The notes under the pieces were generated by a model. The model ran no database searches. It worked only from the letters and a program-made list of their open reading frames with translations, and was not told the DNA's origin. 64,000 nucleotides of DNA from Arsenicibacter rosenii (lineage in GTDB: Bacteria; Bacteroidota; Bacteroidia; Cytophagales; Spirosomataceae), in NCBI RefSeq assembly GCF_001870735.1, contig NZ_MORL01000008.1, forward strand, positions 170,901-234,900, written 5' to 3'. Within the stretch, counting starts at the first letter, position 1. Every line of letters starts with the position of its first letter. The position numbers and the translations under genes were made by a program. Shown here in pieces: positions 18,343 to 26,519 of the stretch.

Positions 18343-19185
18343 TTTGTAAATTGGAATTAATTGCAAAAACGTTTTTTGTTTCAATGGTGGTGGTTCGCGG
18401 CCGTCAGGGGGTTCGACGCGCATCCCCGCTGATAAAGCTGATCTGGCGTGTCCTAAAGGCCCTGGTTCCAATGATTTCACCTGCCCACGCTCACTCCCGT
18501 CCGGCGGAGAGGAGGTAGCCGAAACGGGCCTTCGGCAAATTGTCTGTAATAAGTACTGAACAATTTGTCCCATCACCATCATTACCCTACTGCTTCGGTC
18601 CACCACAACGGCTGACTGAATGGGCCGAGACTGGTTTGGCCTTTGTTGCCACGTACCAGTTCTCAATGTAAAAGTTACTTTCATCTGCAACTTGTTTTGG
18701 GCGGTGTACTACTTATTTTCAGTTACCGGCAAACAACAGTTCACGAAAAATAAAATATCATTCTCCGCAAAATGCCTGTCGGCACTTTTATTTCCTTAAG
18801 AATTAACTAAAATTATGCCAAAACCTGCAATACACTTTGTTAAGATAAAAAAATGACTAATCCAAAGGTGACTATCAGGCATTTGGCCAAAACAATGTAC
18901 GTCAAAAAGCAATTCAGGACCACACTTTCATGTCTGTATGTTTACTTATAACCCAGCAACTGGAAAGTTTCCCAAATTAGCCAAAACTATGCCAAAAATC
19001 AGGCATTAGTTCGTAAACGACATGTATTATGAATAGTCTTATCTAACGCCTTTACGGTAAATACAGGCGATCAGATTGTTCAGGAAGAGAGAATATATCG
19101 GAAGTAAGAAAGACATCAGCGGTGTGTAGCCGTAATGTGCAGGCAAAGATAACTAATTCCCTATGACCTTAAGGTACCGTTACAA
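18343..19185. promoter_or_regulatory. Long upstream region of the giant adhesin gene
   Basis: About 840 bp with no other gene. The part nearest the adhesin (18343-18690) is GC-rich and stop-free in the adhesin frame, so it may be an unusually long N-terminus or an untranslated leader. The part from 18690 to 19185 is AT-rich and looks like promoter DNA. The only TAnnTTTG-type -7 element I find on the minus strand is TAGTTTTG (18982-18989), without a convincing -33 element. The short motif ATGCCAAAA recurs at about 18815, 18988 and nearby. Confidence 0.35.
18982..18989 (-). promoter_or_regulatory. Possible Bacteroidetes -7 element for the adhesin operon
   Basis: Minus-strand TAGTTTTG fits TAnnTTTG. 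The expected -33 TTG is weak (TTTA at about 24 nt). If used, the mRNA leader would be about 290 nt to the 18690 ATG or about 640 nt to 18342. Confidence 0.25.
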
Positions 19186-19222
19186 AAAAAATACCCCTCC
19201 TGTCGGGAAGGGGTATTTTTGT
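19186..19222 (-). terminator. Strong bidirectional terminator
   Basis: AAATACCCCT and AGGGGTATTTTT form a perfect stem around a short loop (CCTGTCGGGA), with A and T tracts on both sides. It lies just after the stop codon of the PD40/barrel gene. Confidence 0.85.
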
Positions 19223-19242
19223 AACAGCATATATCGGATATA

Positions 19243-22200
19243 TTAAAAATCATAACCCAGCGTCAGATAAGCAACCGGCCGGCTGACAACGTTGTTTTCA
19301 AGCCCCCAGGCATAATCGAACTTAACATAGTAGCCAAACAGCATGGTACGGGCACCGGCACCATATCCGATCAAAAACGGATTTTTGAAGTTTGTTACCG
19401 TTGCCAGGAAAGGCAGGTTTCCGCCACCAATAATCTCTGTATTCAGACTGTTCTGGCGATTAAACGGGCCACGGCCAACCCAGGCCGTCCCTACATCGGT
19501 GAAGGCCACTAATTGCAGGTTCCGCAGAAAATTTGAGGTAATGTTCCCACGATATAGATACTTAATCAGTGGCATGCGCAGTTCTACATTCATCAACAAG
19601 TGGCTGTTACCCGTCAGTTTACCCAAACGGAAACCGCGCAGATTTGATGCAAAATCCAGGAAGAAAACATCACGGAAATCTTCCCGCTCAGGAGCCAGCT
19701 GATTAGGTACCTTCAGCGGATTGGTGGCGACATTCTCTTTCTGAATATCCGGCGAACCAATCCAGTTCTCCATCCCGCCTAGTGTACTCTGCTTGGGCGC
19801 TGCGCCACCAGACTGGCTGAATGACAAACGACCGGCCAGAATCAGATCACGGTGAATTTTCTGATAATGGCGCAGATCAAGTGACAGGCGGTTAAAACTT
19901 TGGGAAGCGGAACGGATACCGGCATAGTTTTCAAAACGTACTTTTGCCTTTGTACCGGCAATCATGTTCATACCATTTGTTTTCGTATTATCGAATACAG
20001 CTTCTGCCCGGATACCAGCATAATCGGATGTCATATCTGCCTGTGCCAGATTAGATAAATCTACCCGGCGGGTTAATGCATAAAACGGTGACAGGGTAAA
20101 ACGCGTCGTAGCAGACACCGGATACGAAGCCATAAAAGCAACGCGGTTGTATCTGTATCGCTGACTAAGCAGCTGATTATCCAGAAATAATGTTTGCCGG
20201 TCAAACCGTGCGCCGTAATCAATCCGGTGCTTCAGGTTCTTATATTCCGCAAATAAATCGCTGTTACGAAGATTTGTTGTAATAAAGAAACCGGCATTTA
20301 TGACGTGATTTTCCAGCAAATCATTCATCGTTACATTTTGCTGAAAACCAAAGCCCCGTATCGGATCGACCCGCCAGTTTGATTGGCCGTCATTGACAGT
20401 AAACAAACCCTGATAGTTGAATGGCCCGCGAATGGTTACGTTCTCCCGGCGACGATTACGTGGTGGCAGCGCTGATCCAATAGACAATGAAGTTGATGTA
20501 CGGCGCTGACGATATTCAGCAGCTTTCAGTACGTCCGGATCAAACTTATAGTTATCAACATCTACTTCGCCCGGAGCCAGCGCCATTCGCTTAACCGTAT
20601 CTACCGGGGCGGCCTTACCATTTTGCGCGGCTGTGTCGACAGGGACCGGGGCTTTAACCTCTTCTTTTATAACCGGTTTAGCTACTAAACCAAGCAGCTG
20701 ATTGCGCTGAGTAGGAGCCGGATCAACGGAGGCCGTAAGTGGTAACTGTGATCGGTATCCGATATACATATCGCCATCGCGGAGGCTGCTATAAACAAAT
20801 CCACCACCCGATGTTGCCAGATCATACTGATAAATGCTGCTGGCAAATGCGGTTGTTTGCCGTATCGTACTGTCTTGCAGACTAAGGCGATACAGGTTCT
20901 GAATACCACTGGCCGAACCAAGAAAGTAAATGGTATTCTCACCACCTGCAATTGGCCTGTATGCGTTTGATAATGAGTCGGTCAGGCGGCTGACTGTCGT
21001 TGCGCGGGCACCTCCTTCGTGTAAAAACAGGGAGAAACGATCCTGAATAGTCTTGTATGAACCTTTATCAACCCCAAGAGTATCCAGCTTACGGTTCGAT
21101 GAGAAAACAATTTTCCCGGCAGTACGCCCGACAAAGGTCGGATTCATGTCGTCATACAGATCATTGGTTAGCTGGGCATAGTTACCACGGTTAATGCTGT
21201 ACAAAAACAGGTCATTTTGCCCGCGGCGGTCAGCACTGAACACCAGACTACCTCCGTCATCTGATGCATCAACACTTACAATCTGGGTTAAACCATTGAT
21301 TGTCCGCTTGATTTTTTGTTTAGGCCGTTTTTCGAGGTCACTATATATATATAGGTATGACTTACCGCGTTCTTCAGTAATAATTACCAGATTATTTCCC
21401 TTCTGCCAGGTCACTAACGGCGTACGTGTATAGGTAGCATGCCCGTCCAGACGATACCCCCCCTGGACAATGCTCATTTTTTTCCGGTTGCCTGTATTCA
21501 CAACCTCAATGTTGTAACGGCCATCGTGTACGGTTGTGTAAGCAATAAACTGTTTATCAGGGCTCAGTTTCACATCATTCAGAGTAGCAGTACCATCACC
21601 GGCCTTCAGTCTGATCCGGAAATCGTCTTTACTTTCCTGATAGGATTTACTGACCGTACCAGCCATACCGACATAATAGTCTCGCCACTCGCGCAGGAAA
21701 CGACTATACGGTACGCCCAGCGTACTCTGTATACTACTTTGTTCGTTGCGGATAATACGGGTCAGGTTCAGGATGTTTGAGATATTATCCCGTCCGTATT
21801 TCTGTACAATATAATTCCAGATGGAATGGCCTACGCGTTCGGCTTCGCGTCCTGTAAGCAGCGAGGGTTTACGGACAGGATGCGTTAAGGCGACATCCCG
21901 CATGTAGTCGTCCAGCTCAACGCTCCATCCTTCAGCAATGTAGGAAGCAATTCCGGGCATAAACCAGTCTGGCAGTGTAAGCAGTAAAGAGCTTTGAAGG
22001 GCATCTTTCAGACTACCACCATACAGCATGTCATACACAAACAACATCGAAACGTCGCGGATCAGCTGCCGGCGGAAGCTCATCTGATCACCGGTAAAGG
22101 CGATTTCGAGCCTTGATTTTGCCATGTCCAGCTCGCGGCCGTTCAGATCACCGAGGGCATTTAAGCCGATGTTACTCTGGGCTAGCTCAGCAGGCGAATT

Positions 22201-22479
22201 GAATAAAAAGATTTTTATGCGGTTATAGGGTGTATAGCCCAATAGCTCAGTAATCCGGTCAAATTCAGACTCGGCGTATTGTGCCGTCAGATTTGCCAGT
22301 TGATTACCGTCCTGATAAAAATAAATCTCGAAATTGGCTGTCTTGACAATCTTCCAGTTGAACTCCCGATACTGAATACGGTTTTTACCAAATTGCTCCT
22401 GGGATGGATAGTTTTGTGCCACAGCCGCCGGCAAAAGCCCTAGCAGCAGACTTACCAGCAAAAGGTATTGTTTTCGCAT
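19243..22479 (-). CDS. Large envelope protein: PD40 beta-propeller plus C-terminal Omp85-like barrel (1078 aa)
   Basis: The signal peptide (LLLVSLLLGLLPAAVAQ) is followed by a peptidase-MA-like N-terminal region (ANFEIYFYQDG, then a TPYNRIKIFLFNSP segment; no HExxH is seen, so I infer it is inactive). A TolB/PD40 propeller spans about residues 290-610 (VKLSPDKQFIAYTTV, LVFSADRRGQNDLFLYS). A proline/valine-rich linker lies around 610-650, then a long beta-strand-rich region ends in an outer-membrane barrel signature (DYAWGLENNV, AYLTLGYDF, C-terminal Phe), as in the Omp85/surface-antigen family. The precise function is unknown; Bacteroidetes homologues are often labelled TolB-like translocation proteins. 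It starts 22 bp after the FAD oxidoreductase stop and probably belongs to the cmk operon. Confidence 0.72.
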   Translation of the reverse strand: MRKQYLLLVSLLLGLLPAAVAQNYPSQEQFGKNRIQYREFNWKIVKTANFEIYFYQDGNQLANLTAQYAESEFDRITELLGYTPYNRIKIFLFNSPAELAQSNIGLNALGDLNGRELDMAKSRLEIAFTGDQMSFRRQLIRDVSMLFVYDMLYGGSLKDALQSSLLLTLPDWFMPGIASYIAEGWSVELDDYMRDVALTHPVRKPSLLTGREAERVGHSIWNYIVQKYGRDNISNILNLTRIIRNEQSSIQSTLGVPYSRFLREWRDYYVGMAGTVSKSYQESKDDFRIRLKAGDGTATLNDVKLSPDKQFIAYTTVHDGRYNIEVVNTGNRKKMSIVQGGYRLDGHATYTRTPLVTWQKGNNLVIITEERGKSYLYIYSDLEKRPKQKIKRTINGLTQIVSVDASDDGGSLVFSADRRGQNDLFLYSINRGNYAQLTNDLYDDMNPTFVGRTAGKIVFSSNRKLDTLGVDKGSYKTIQDRFSLFLHEGGARATTVSRLTDSLSNAYRPIAGGENTIYFLGSASGIQNLYRLSLQDSTIRQTTAFASSIYQYDLATSGGGFVYSSLRDGDMYIGYRSQLPLTASVDPAPTQRNQLLGLVAKPVIKEEVKAPVPVDTAAQNGKAAPVDTVKRMALAPGEVDVDNYKFDPDVLKAAEYRQRRTSTSLSIGSALPPRNRRRENVTIRGPFNYQGLFTVNDGQSNWRVDPIRGFGFQQNVTMNDLLENHVINAGFFITTNLRNSDLFAEYKNLKHRIDYGARFDRQTLFLDNQLLSQRYRYNRVAFMASYPVSATTRFTLSPFYALTRRVDLSNLAQADMTSDYAGIRAEAVFDNTKTNGMNMIAGTKAKVRFENYAGIRSASQSFNRLSLDLRHYQKIHRDLILAGRLSFSQSGGAAPKQSTLGGMENWIGSPDIQKENVATNPLKVPNQLAPEREDFRDVFFLDFASNLRGFRLGKLTGNSHLLMNVELRMPLIKYLYRGNITSNFLRNLQLVAFTDVGTAWVGRGPFNRQNSLNTEIIGGGNLPFLATVTNFKNPFLIGYGAGARTMLFGYYVKFDYAWGLENNVVSRPVAYLTLGYDF

Positions 22480-22501
22480 AAAAAACGCTAAGCCCTTAAT
22501 A

Positions 22502-23569
22502 TTAACTTCGGTAATATAACGAAAGACACCGGTTAATATTCGTTTCCGGATCTAATTCTTCGTTATTAAGTAAAAACCCCGCATATTGGCTGGCCAGGTA
22601 TGGCGCCAACGATACGCCTTTGGTACCAAGCCCGCCAAAAATACCGACAGAGGCATATTCCGGATGCAGCCCCAGAAAAGGGCGGCGGTCTTTTGTTGAC
22701 GGCCGGATGCCCGCTTGTTGAGCCACAATCTGATAGGGTACTTTGATCAGCTCCTGTACTTTCTTTTCCAGAAACACACGACCATCCTCTGTTGTTTGCC
22801 AATCCAGATCATGCCACGAATAGGTTGCCCCGATTTTTATTAACCCGTCCCGAAGCGGCAAAATAAAAATCCCTTGATTGACTATATTCTTAATAGGATA
22901 ATAACTTACCGTCGCCGTGAGAACCTGTCCTTTGACAGGATTGTACGGAAGCCAGCTAAATAACGGATTCTCGTGGCCTTGCGCCCCGTCGCAAAATATT
23001 ACTTTTTTAACTTCCAGATTATCGACAACCACTGAATCTCCGTTCATTTCCAGCCAATCTGCCTCAACCTTTACTTCAGCATATTGATTTTTTTCAAGAA
23101 AATAGCCTTTGATAATTTTGAGAAATTCAGGTAGATCAACCCACCCGCTCTGCGTCACGGTCAAGCCACCAAACGGGTTGTTTATTACATCACTATACAT
23201 CTCATCCTCAGTACCTTCCATGATATATTTAGCCACTGAAGGATCTTTTGTTATTGATAGATAACTGTCTTTTTCGGCTAAATTCCGGAACGGACGATAG
23301 ATATTCCGTGGATGGAAAAAGCGGACACCAAGCTTAAGCTCAATCTCCCGATAGAACTGATGCAGGAACGGAAACAGCGTATCGGCCTGCCAGGTCTGTA
23401 CAAGCTTACGGCCGGTCAGCGGATTCACAATACCGGCCGCTACACGGGCGGCCGACGGAAGTTCGGGTGCATTGGTAACAACAACCTTGCAACCAAGTTG
23501 ATCTAATGTCCAGGCAAGTACGGATCCGGCCACACCCTGACCAACAATCAGATAGTCGGCGGTCCTCAT
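22502..23569 (-). CDS. FAD-dependent oxidoreductase, DAO family (355 aa)
   Basis: Flavoprotein of the D-amino-acid/glycine oxidase (DAO) superfamily. The N-terminal dinucleotide-binding motif is YLIVGQGVAGSVLAW (GxGxxG), followed by the DAO-type segment AARVAAGIVNPLTGRKL at about 40-57 and a C-terminal FAD segment IFGGLGTKGVSLAPYLA near 315-331. The sequence resembles the C-terminal FAD domain of MnmC, but it stands alone without the methyltransferase half; whether it modifies tRNA or oxidises a small amine is open. Its ATG overlaps the cytidylate kinase stop by 4 nt, so the two are translationally coupled. Confidence 0.8.
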   Translation of the reverse strand: MRTADYLIVGQGVAGSVLAWTLDQLGCKVVVTNAPELPSAARVAAGIVNPLTGRKLVQTWQADTLFPFLHQFYREIELKLGVRFFHPRNIYRPFRNLAEKDSYLSITKDPSVAKYIMEGTEDEMYSDVINNPFGGLTVTQSGWVDLPEFLKIIKGYFLEKNQYAEVKVEADWLEMNGDSVVVDNLEVKKVIFCDGAQGHENPLFSWLPYNPVKGQVLTATVSYYPIKNIVNQGIFILPLRDGLIKIGATYSWHDLDWQTTEDGRVFLEKKVQELIKVPYQIVAQQAGIRPSTKDRRPFLGLHPEYASVGIFGGLGTKGVSLAPYLASQYAGFLLNNEELDPETNINRCLSLYYRS

Positions 23570-24282
23570 AACCTTTTGGGGTCTGTCGCTTCTTTTTGTT
23601 TAATGGCTTCAACCTGCTCGCCGACCCGGTCAACGACCCACTGGATCTGATCTTCAAGATTCATATTCGATGTATCAAGCAGCAATGCATCCTCAGCACG
23701 GCGTAAAGGGCTTTCGGCTCTGGTGGAGTCAATCCGGTCGCGTTTCTCCAGATTCTGAATGATATCATCCAGGTTAACCAGCTCGCCTTTGGCCAGAAGC
23801 TCCTGCTGCCGGCGCTGGGCCCGGATCAGCGTATCGGCCGTCATGAAGATCTTAACTTCTGCATCCGGGAATACCTTAGTGCCAATATCGCGGCCATCCA
23901 TCACGACTCCCCGCTTACGCCCCATCTTCTGCTGCTGGGCAACCATAGCACGGCGTACTTCAGGAATAACACTTACCTCACTCACCATATTCGAGATGTA
24001 CATCTTCCGGATTTCATCCTCTACATTCAACCCGTTCAGGTATGTCTCGTTCCGGCATGTTTTCGGATTGTAGTGGAATGTGATATGAATGTGATCAAGA
24101 GCTGCAAGTACCTCTTTCGTATTTGTCAGCGTAACATGATTCTGGCTGAAGAATAAACTAACCGAGCGATACATGGCACCGGTATCAATGTAGGCATATC
24201 CCAGTCGGGCGGCGACAGCTTTTGCGGTTGTGCTCTTGCCACAACTCGAATAGCCATCAATAGCAATTACGATTTTTGACAT
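23566..24282 (-). CDS. cmk: Cytidylate kinase
   Basis: Phosphorylates CMP and dCMP with ATP in the pyrimidine salvage and DNA-precursor pathway. P-loop AIDGYSSCGKSTTAK at the N-terminus, then YIDTGAMYRSVSLFF (substrate region), DGRDIGTKVFPDAEVKIF and a LID-like arginine segment (EKRDRIDSTRAESPLRRA). Length 238 aa is normal for the family. I chose the ATG at 24282 (MSKIVIAIDG); the frame extends to 24348 but those 22 extra residues have no family match. First gene of a likely operon with the FAD oxidoreductase and the PD40/barrel protein. Confidence 0.95.
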   Translation of the reverse strand: MSKIVIAIDGYSSCGKSTTAKAVAARLGYAYIDTGAMYRSVSLFFSQNHVTLTNTKEVLAALDHIHITFHYNPKTCRNETYLNGLNVEDEIRKMYISNMVSEVSVIPEVRRAMVAQQQKMGRKRGVVMDGRDIGTKVFPDAEVKIFMTADTLIRAQRRQQELLAKGELVNLDDIIQNLEKRDRIDSTRAESPLRRAEDALLLDTSNMNLEDQIQWVVDRVGEQVEAIKQKEATDPKRL

Positions 24283-24393
24283 AAATTCATCGGACTGCCG
24301 GAGCAGCGAATTATCCCGCAAAGAAACGAAGAAATTAGCAGGGGGCATAGAATATGCATCATAGCCCCAGCAAGAAGTAGCTCAGAGGCAGGC

Positions 24394-24984
24394 TTAACAT
24401 TTGTCCTTATAGGTCTGACTTTCCGGTTCTTTTACGTAAGGAGCCCGTTTTGCGGATTCCAGATACTCCTGTTTCAGCAGCGCAAATACATGCTCATCCA
24501 GATACTTATTGTTCTTGATTGCTGCTTTCCGATGAATAGCCTCCGGCCGGAATCCTGCTTTTTCCAATACACGCATGGAGCCTTGATTACCCTCCAGTAC
24601 GCAGGCAAAAATCCGGTTGAGCTGAAACGATTTGAAAATATAGGTTACCATAACCGGCAGCGCTTCAGACAGGATTCCTTTACTCCAGTAAGCCTCTCCC
24701 AGCCAATAACCGATTTCGGCATTATACCGATAGATGTCATCTTTAATCGTAAAACCAATATTCCCCACCGCCTGTCCATCGACTTCAATAGCCAGATTCA
24801 TGGGCTGCTGGTACGACTTATTTGACCGTATCCAGGAATAGGCGTCGCGCTGGGTGTACGGATACGGGAAAAAATCGCGTACATTATTCCAGATATGGCG
24901 GTTACTGGCATGATAAACCAACGACTCTTCGTCCCCATCCCGCCAGGGGCGAAGCCGGCACGTATTGAGTTGAAATGTAATCAA
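24394..24984 (-). CDS. GNAT family N-acetyltransferase, RimJ/RimL type (196 aa)
   Basis: Acetyl-CoA-dependent acetyltransferase. Seen: a typical start TCRLRPWRDGDEESLV, strand AEIGYWLGEAYWSKGILSEA (the conserved W-G-xG-I region), and the V/I-x-x-x-N-x-x-S-x-x-V-L-E-K-x-G-F signature (LEGNQGSMRVLEKAGF). RimJ/RimL relatives acetylate protein N-termini or small amines; the substrate here is unknown. It ends in a Cys-containing tail (SQTYKDKC). It lies between the LUD gene (83 bp upstream) and cmk on the same strand. Confidence 0.85.
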   Translation of the reverse strand: MITFQLNTCRLRPWRDGDEESLVYHASNRHIWNNVRDFFPYPYTQRDAYSWIRSNKSYQQPMNLAIEVDGQAVGNIGFTIKDDIYRYNAEIGYWLGEAYWSKGILSEALPVMVTYIFKSFQLNRIFACVLEGNQGSMRVLEKAGFRPEAIHRKAAIKNNKYLDEHVFALLKQEYLESAKRAPYVKEPESQTYKDKC

Positions 24985-25067
24985 AGGATACGTTTTTTTC
25001 GTAAACTACGCGTTTGTTAGCCGAATAACAATCCACTACTACAGAATGTTGCCAAAAACTAACTGCC

Positions 25068-25649
25068 TTACAGAAACACAACGACCAGGCTACGGGCACC
25101 GTGTGCCCCAATCACCAGCGACTGCTCAATATCCGCAGTCTTCGAAGGACCGGCAATGAACACGCCGTAGCTTAGCGACTCTGTATCAATGTGTTCGTAG
25201 GCTTCGTGCATGTTGAGCACCAGCTTATCCTTTTCAACAAGCAGGACAAGATGCTGACTAATAAAAGGTAAGGCACGGTTCAGCATATTCGCTTCGGGCA
25301 CCCAGATCGCCGCGTTTTCGGCCACCGCAAATTCTCCCTTCAGAATCGCGACATCCATGGCTTCCAACGTTGCCTTATCGGTCTCATCACTGATGGTAAC
25401 CAGCGGAATACCAGCCAGCGGGACCGACGACGCAATCCGTTCTGCATCCGGATATACTTCCCGGATCAGATCTTCCAGTGTTTCGGCCTCTGCCAGCTCA
25501 CGGGGCGTTCCGCCAATCGACGTCAGCACTGTCTTGTAGCGGGCCAGCAGGTCAGTACGACCATCATTAAAAAAAGGGATTTCCGGTAGCGGTAATTCAG
25601 TCAGGTTGTTACTCCGGATTTTGGCCAGAATCGAATCGCGGACGCTCAT
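25068..25649 (-). CDS. LUD-domain (LutC/YkgG-like) protein (193 aa)
   Basis: Member of the LUD family (DUF162), whose best known members are LutB and LutC of L-lactate oxidation. Seen: MSVRDSILAKIRSN at the start, ILKGEFAVAENAAIWVPE around residue 108 and a C-terminal SYGVFIAGPSKTADIEQSLVIG segment characteristic of LutC. The partner genes lutA and lutB are not adjacent, so it is either an orphan LutC or serves another iron-sulfur oxidoreductase. Start ATG at 25649. Confidence 0.85.
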   Translation of the reverse strand: MSVRDSILAKIRSNNLTELPLPEIPFFNDGRTDLLARYKTVLTSIGGTPRELAEAETLEDLIREVYPDAERIASSVPLAGIPLVTISDETDKATLEAMDVAILKGEFAVAENAAIWVPEANMLNRALPFISQHLVLLVEKDKLVLNMHEAYEHIDTESLSYGVFIAGPSKTADIEQSLVIGAHGARSLVVVFL

Positions 25650-25858
25650 GGTTTACACAGTTTTGTTACTTTATTTATGCTGTCACCCAAACCCTGCCTA
25701 TGGTTCAGCAGTTGATTATGGCAGTGTCGGGGTTAAAGGCGTTTATAAATGGCAAGTTATACAACTTTATAATCCGAAGGTGCCTGTACTGTCAGGTTTC
25801 CCCCCTCCCCTATCTGATTAAATTTTAATTACGTACATTCACCCATTCTTTTAACTGA

Positions 25859-26470
25859 ATGATTATGAACTGGGATTGGATTATCAGTGCCTGTTTAGGA
25901 ATCGGTTTGGCCGCCTGTTGCGGCTTCCGGATTTTTGTTCCCATGCTTATCGCCAGCATTGCGGCAAAGCTGCATATCATTGCTCCTATGCAAGGCTTTG
26001 AGTGGATCAGCACCACGCCGGGGTTGCTGTTACTGGGAATAGCTACACTTGTCGAAATCGGGGCATATTATATTCCGTGGCTCGATAATGTGTTGGATAC
26101 GCTGGCCGCTCCGGCCGCTATCGTAGCAGGTACGCTACTCAGCACCTCGTTTCTGAAAATCGATAACCCTGTTATGGACTGGGGCCTCGGGCTCATGCTG
26201 GGCGGTGGCTCAGCCGGACTTATTCAGGCCGGTACCAGTTTGCTGCGCCTTGGCTCAACAGCCACCACAGGCGGACTGGCTAACCCCGTAGTAGCGACCA
26301 CCGAAAATGCCGCCTCGTTCGGCTTTTCTATTCTGGCCGTTCTGCTACCGCTTTTTGCGTTTGTGGTCCTGTTTGTCGTTGTCTTGTTTTTTGCCGCTCA
26401 GCTGGCCCGCAAGGGGCGTGTCTGGTTTACCCGCGCCACGCAGCGCAGACCGCTTCCGCCAAAAATATGA
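25859..26470 (+). CDS. DUF4126 membrane protein (203 aa)
   Basis: Integral membrane protein of unknown function, DUF4126 family. Four or five hydrophobic segments are visible: CLGIGLAACCGFRIFVPML at the N-terminus, the LLLLGIATLVEIGAYYIPWLDN segment near 55, a central glycine-rich helix (GLGLMLGGGSAGLIQAGTSL) and a C-terminal VVLFVVVLFFAAQLARKG helix followed by a basic tail. Start ATG 25859; ATG 25865 also fits (MNWDWIIS). It converges with htpG at a shared terminator. Confidence 0.8.
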   Translation: MIMNWDWIISACLGIGLAACCGFRIFVPMLIASIAAKLHIIAPMQGFEWISTTPGLLLLGIATLVEIGAYYIPWLDNVLDTLAAPAAIVAGTLLSTSFLKIDNPVMDWGLGLMLGGGSAGLIQAGTSLLRLGSTATTGGLANPVVATTENAASFGFSILAVLLPLFAFVVLFVVVLFFAAQLARKGRVWFTRATQRRPLPPKI

Positions 26471-26497
26471 AAGCCGGGAGTTATCCCGGCTTTCATA
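26467..26497. terminator. Bidirectional terminator between DUF4126 gene and htpG
   Basis: GAAAGCCGGGA and TCCCGGCTTTC form a perfect 11-bp stem with a 4-nt loop, between two convergent stop codons. Confidence 0.8.
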
Positions 26498-26519
26498 CAA
26501 CAAATGATCTGTATCTTGT

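Noticed and set aside
7850-18518. Plus-strand open frames inside the adhesin
   Set aside because: Short frames opposite a highly repetitive long gene; no motifs or start signals.
18343-18690. Riboswitch in the adhesin leader
   Set aside because: Hairpins are present, but I find no conserved core of the TPP, cobalamin, SAM or FMN classes.
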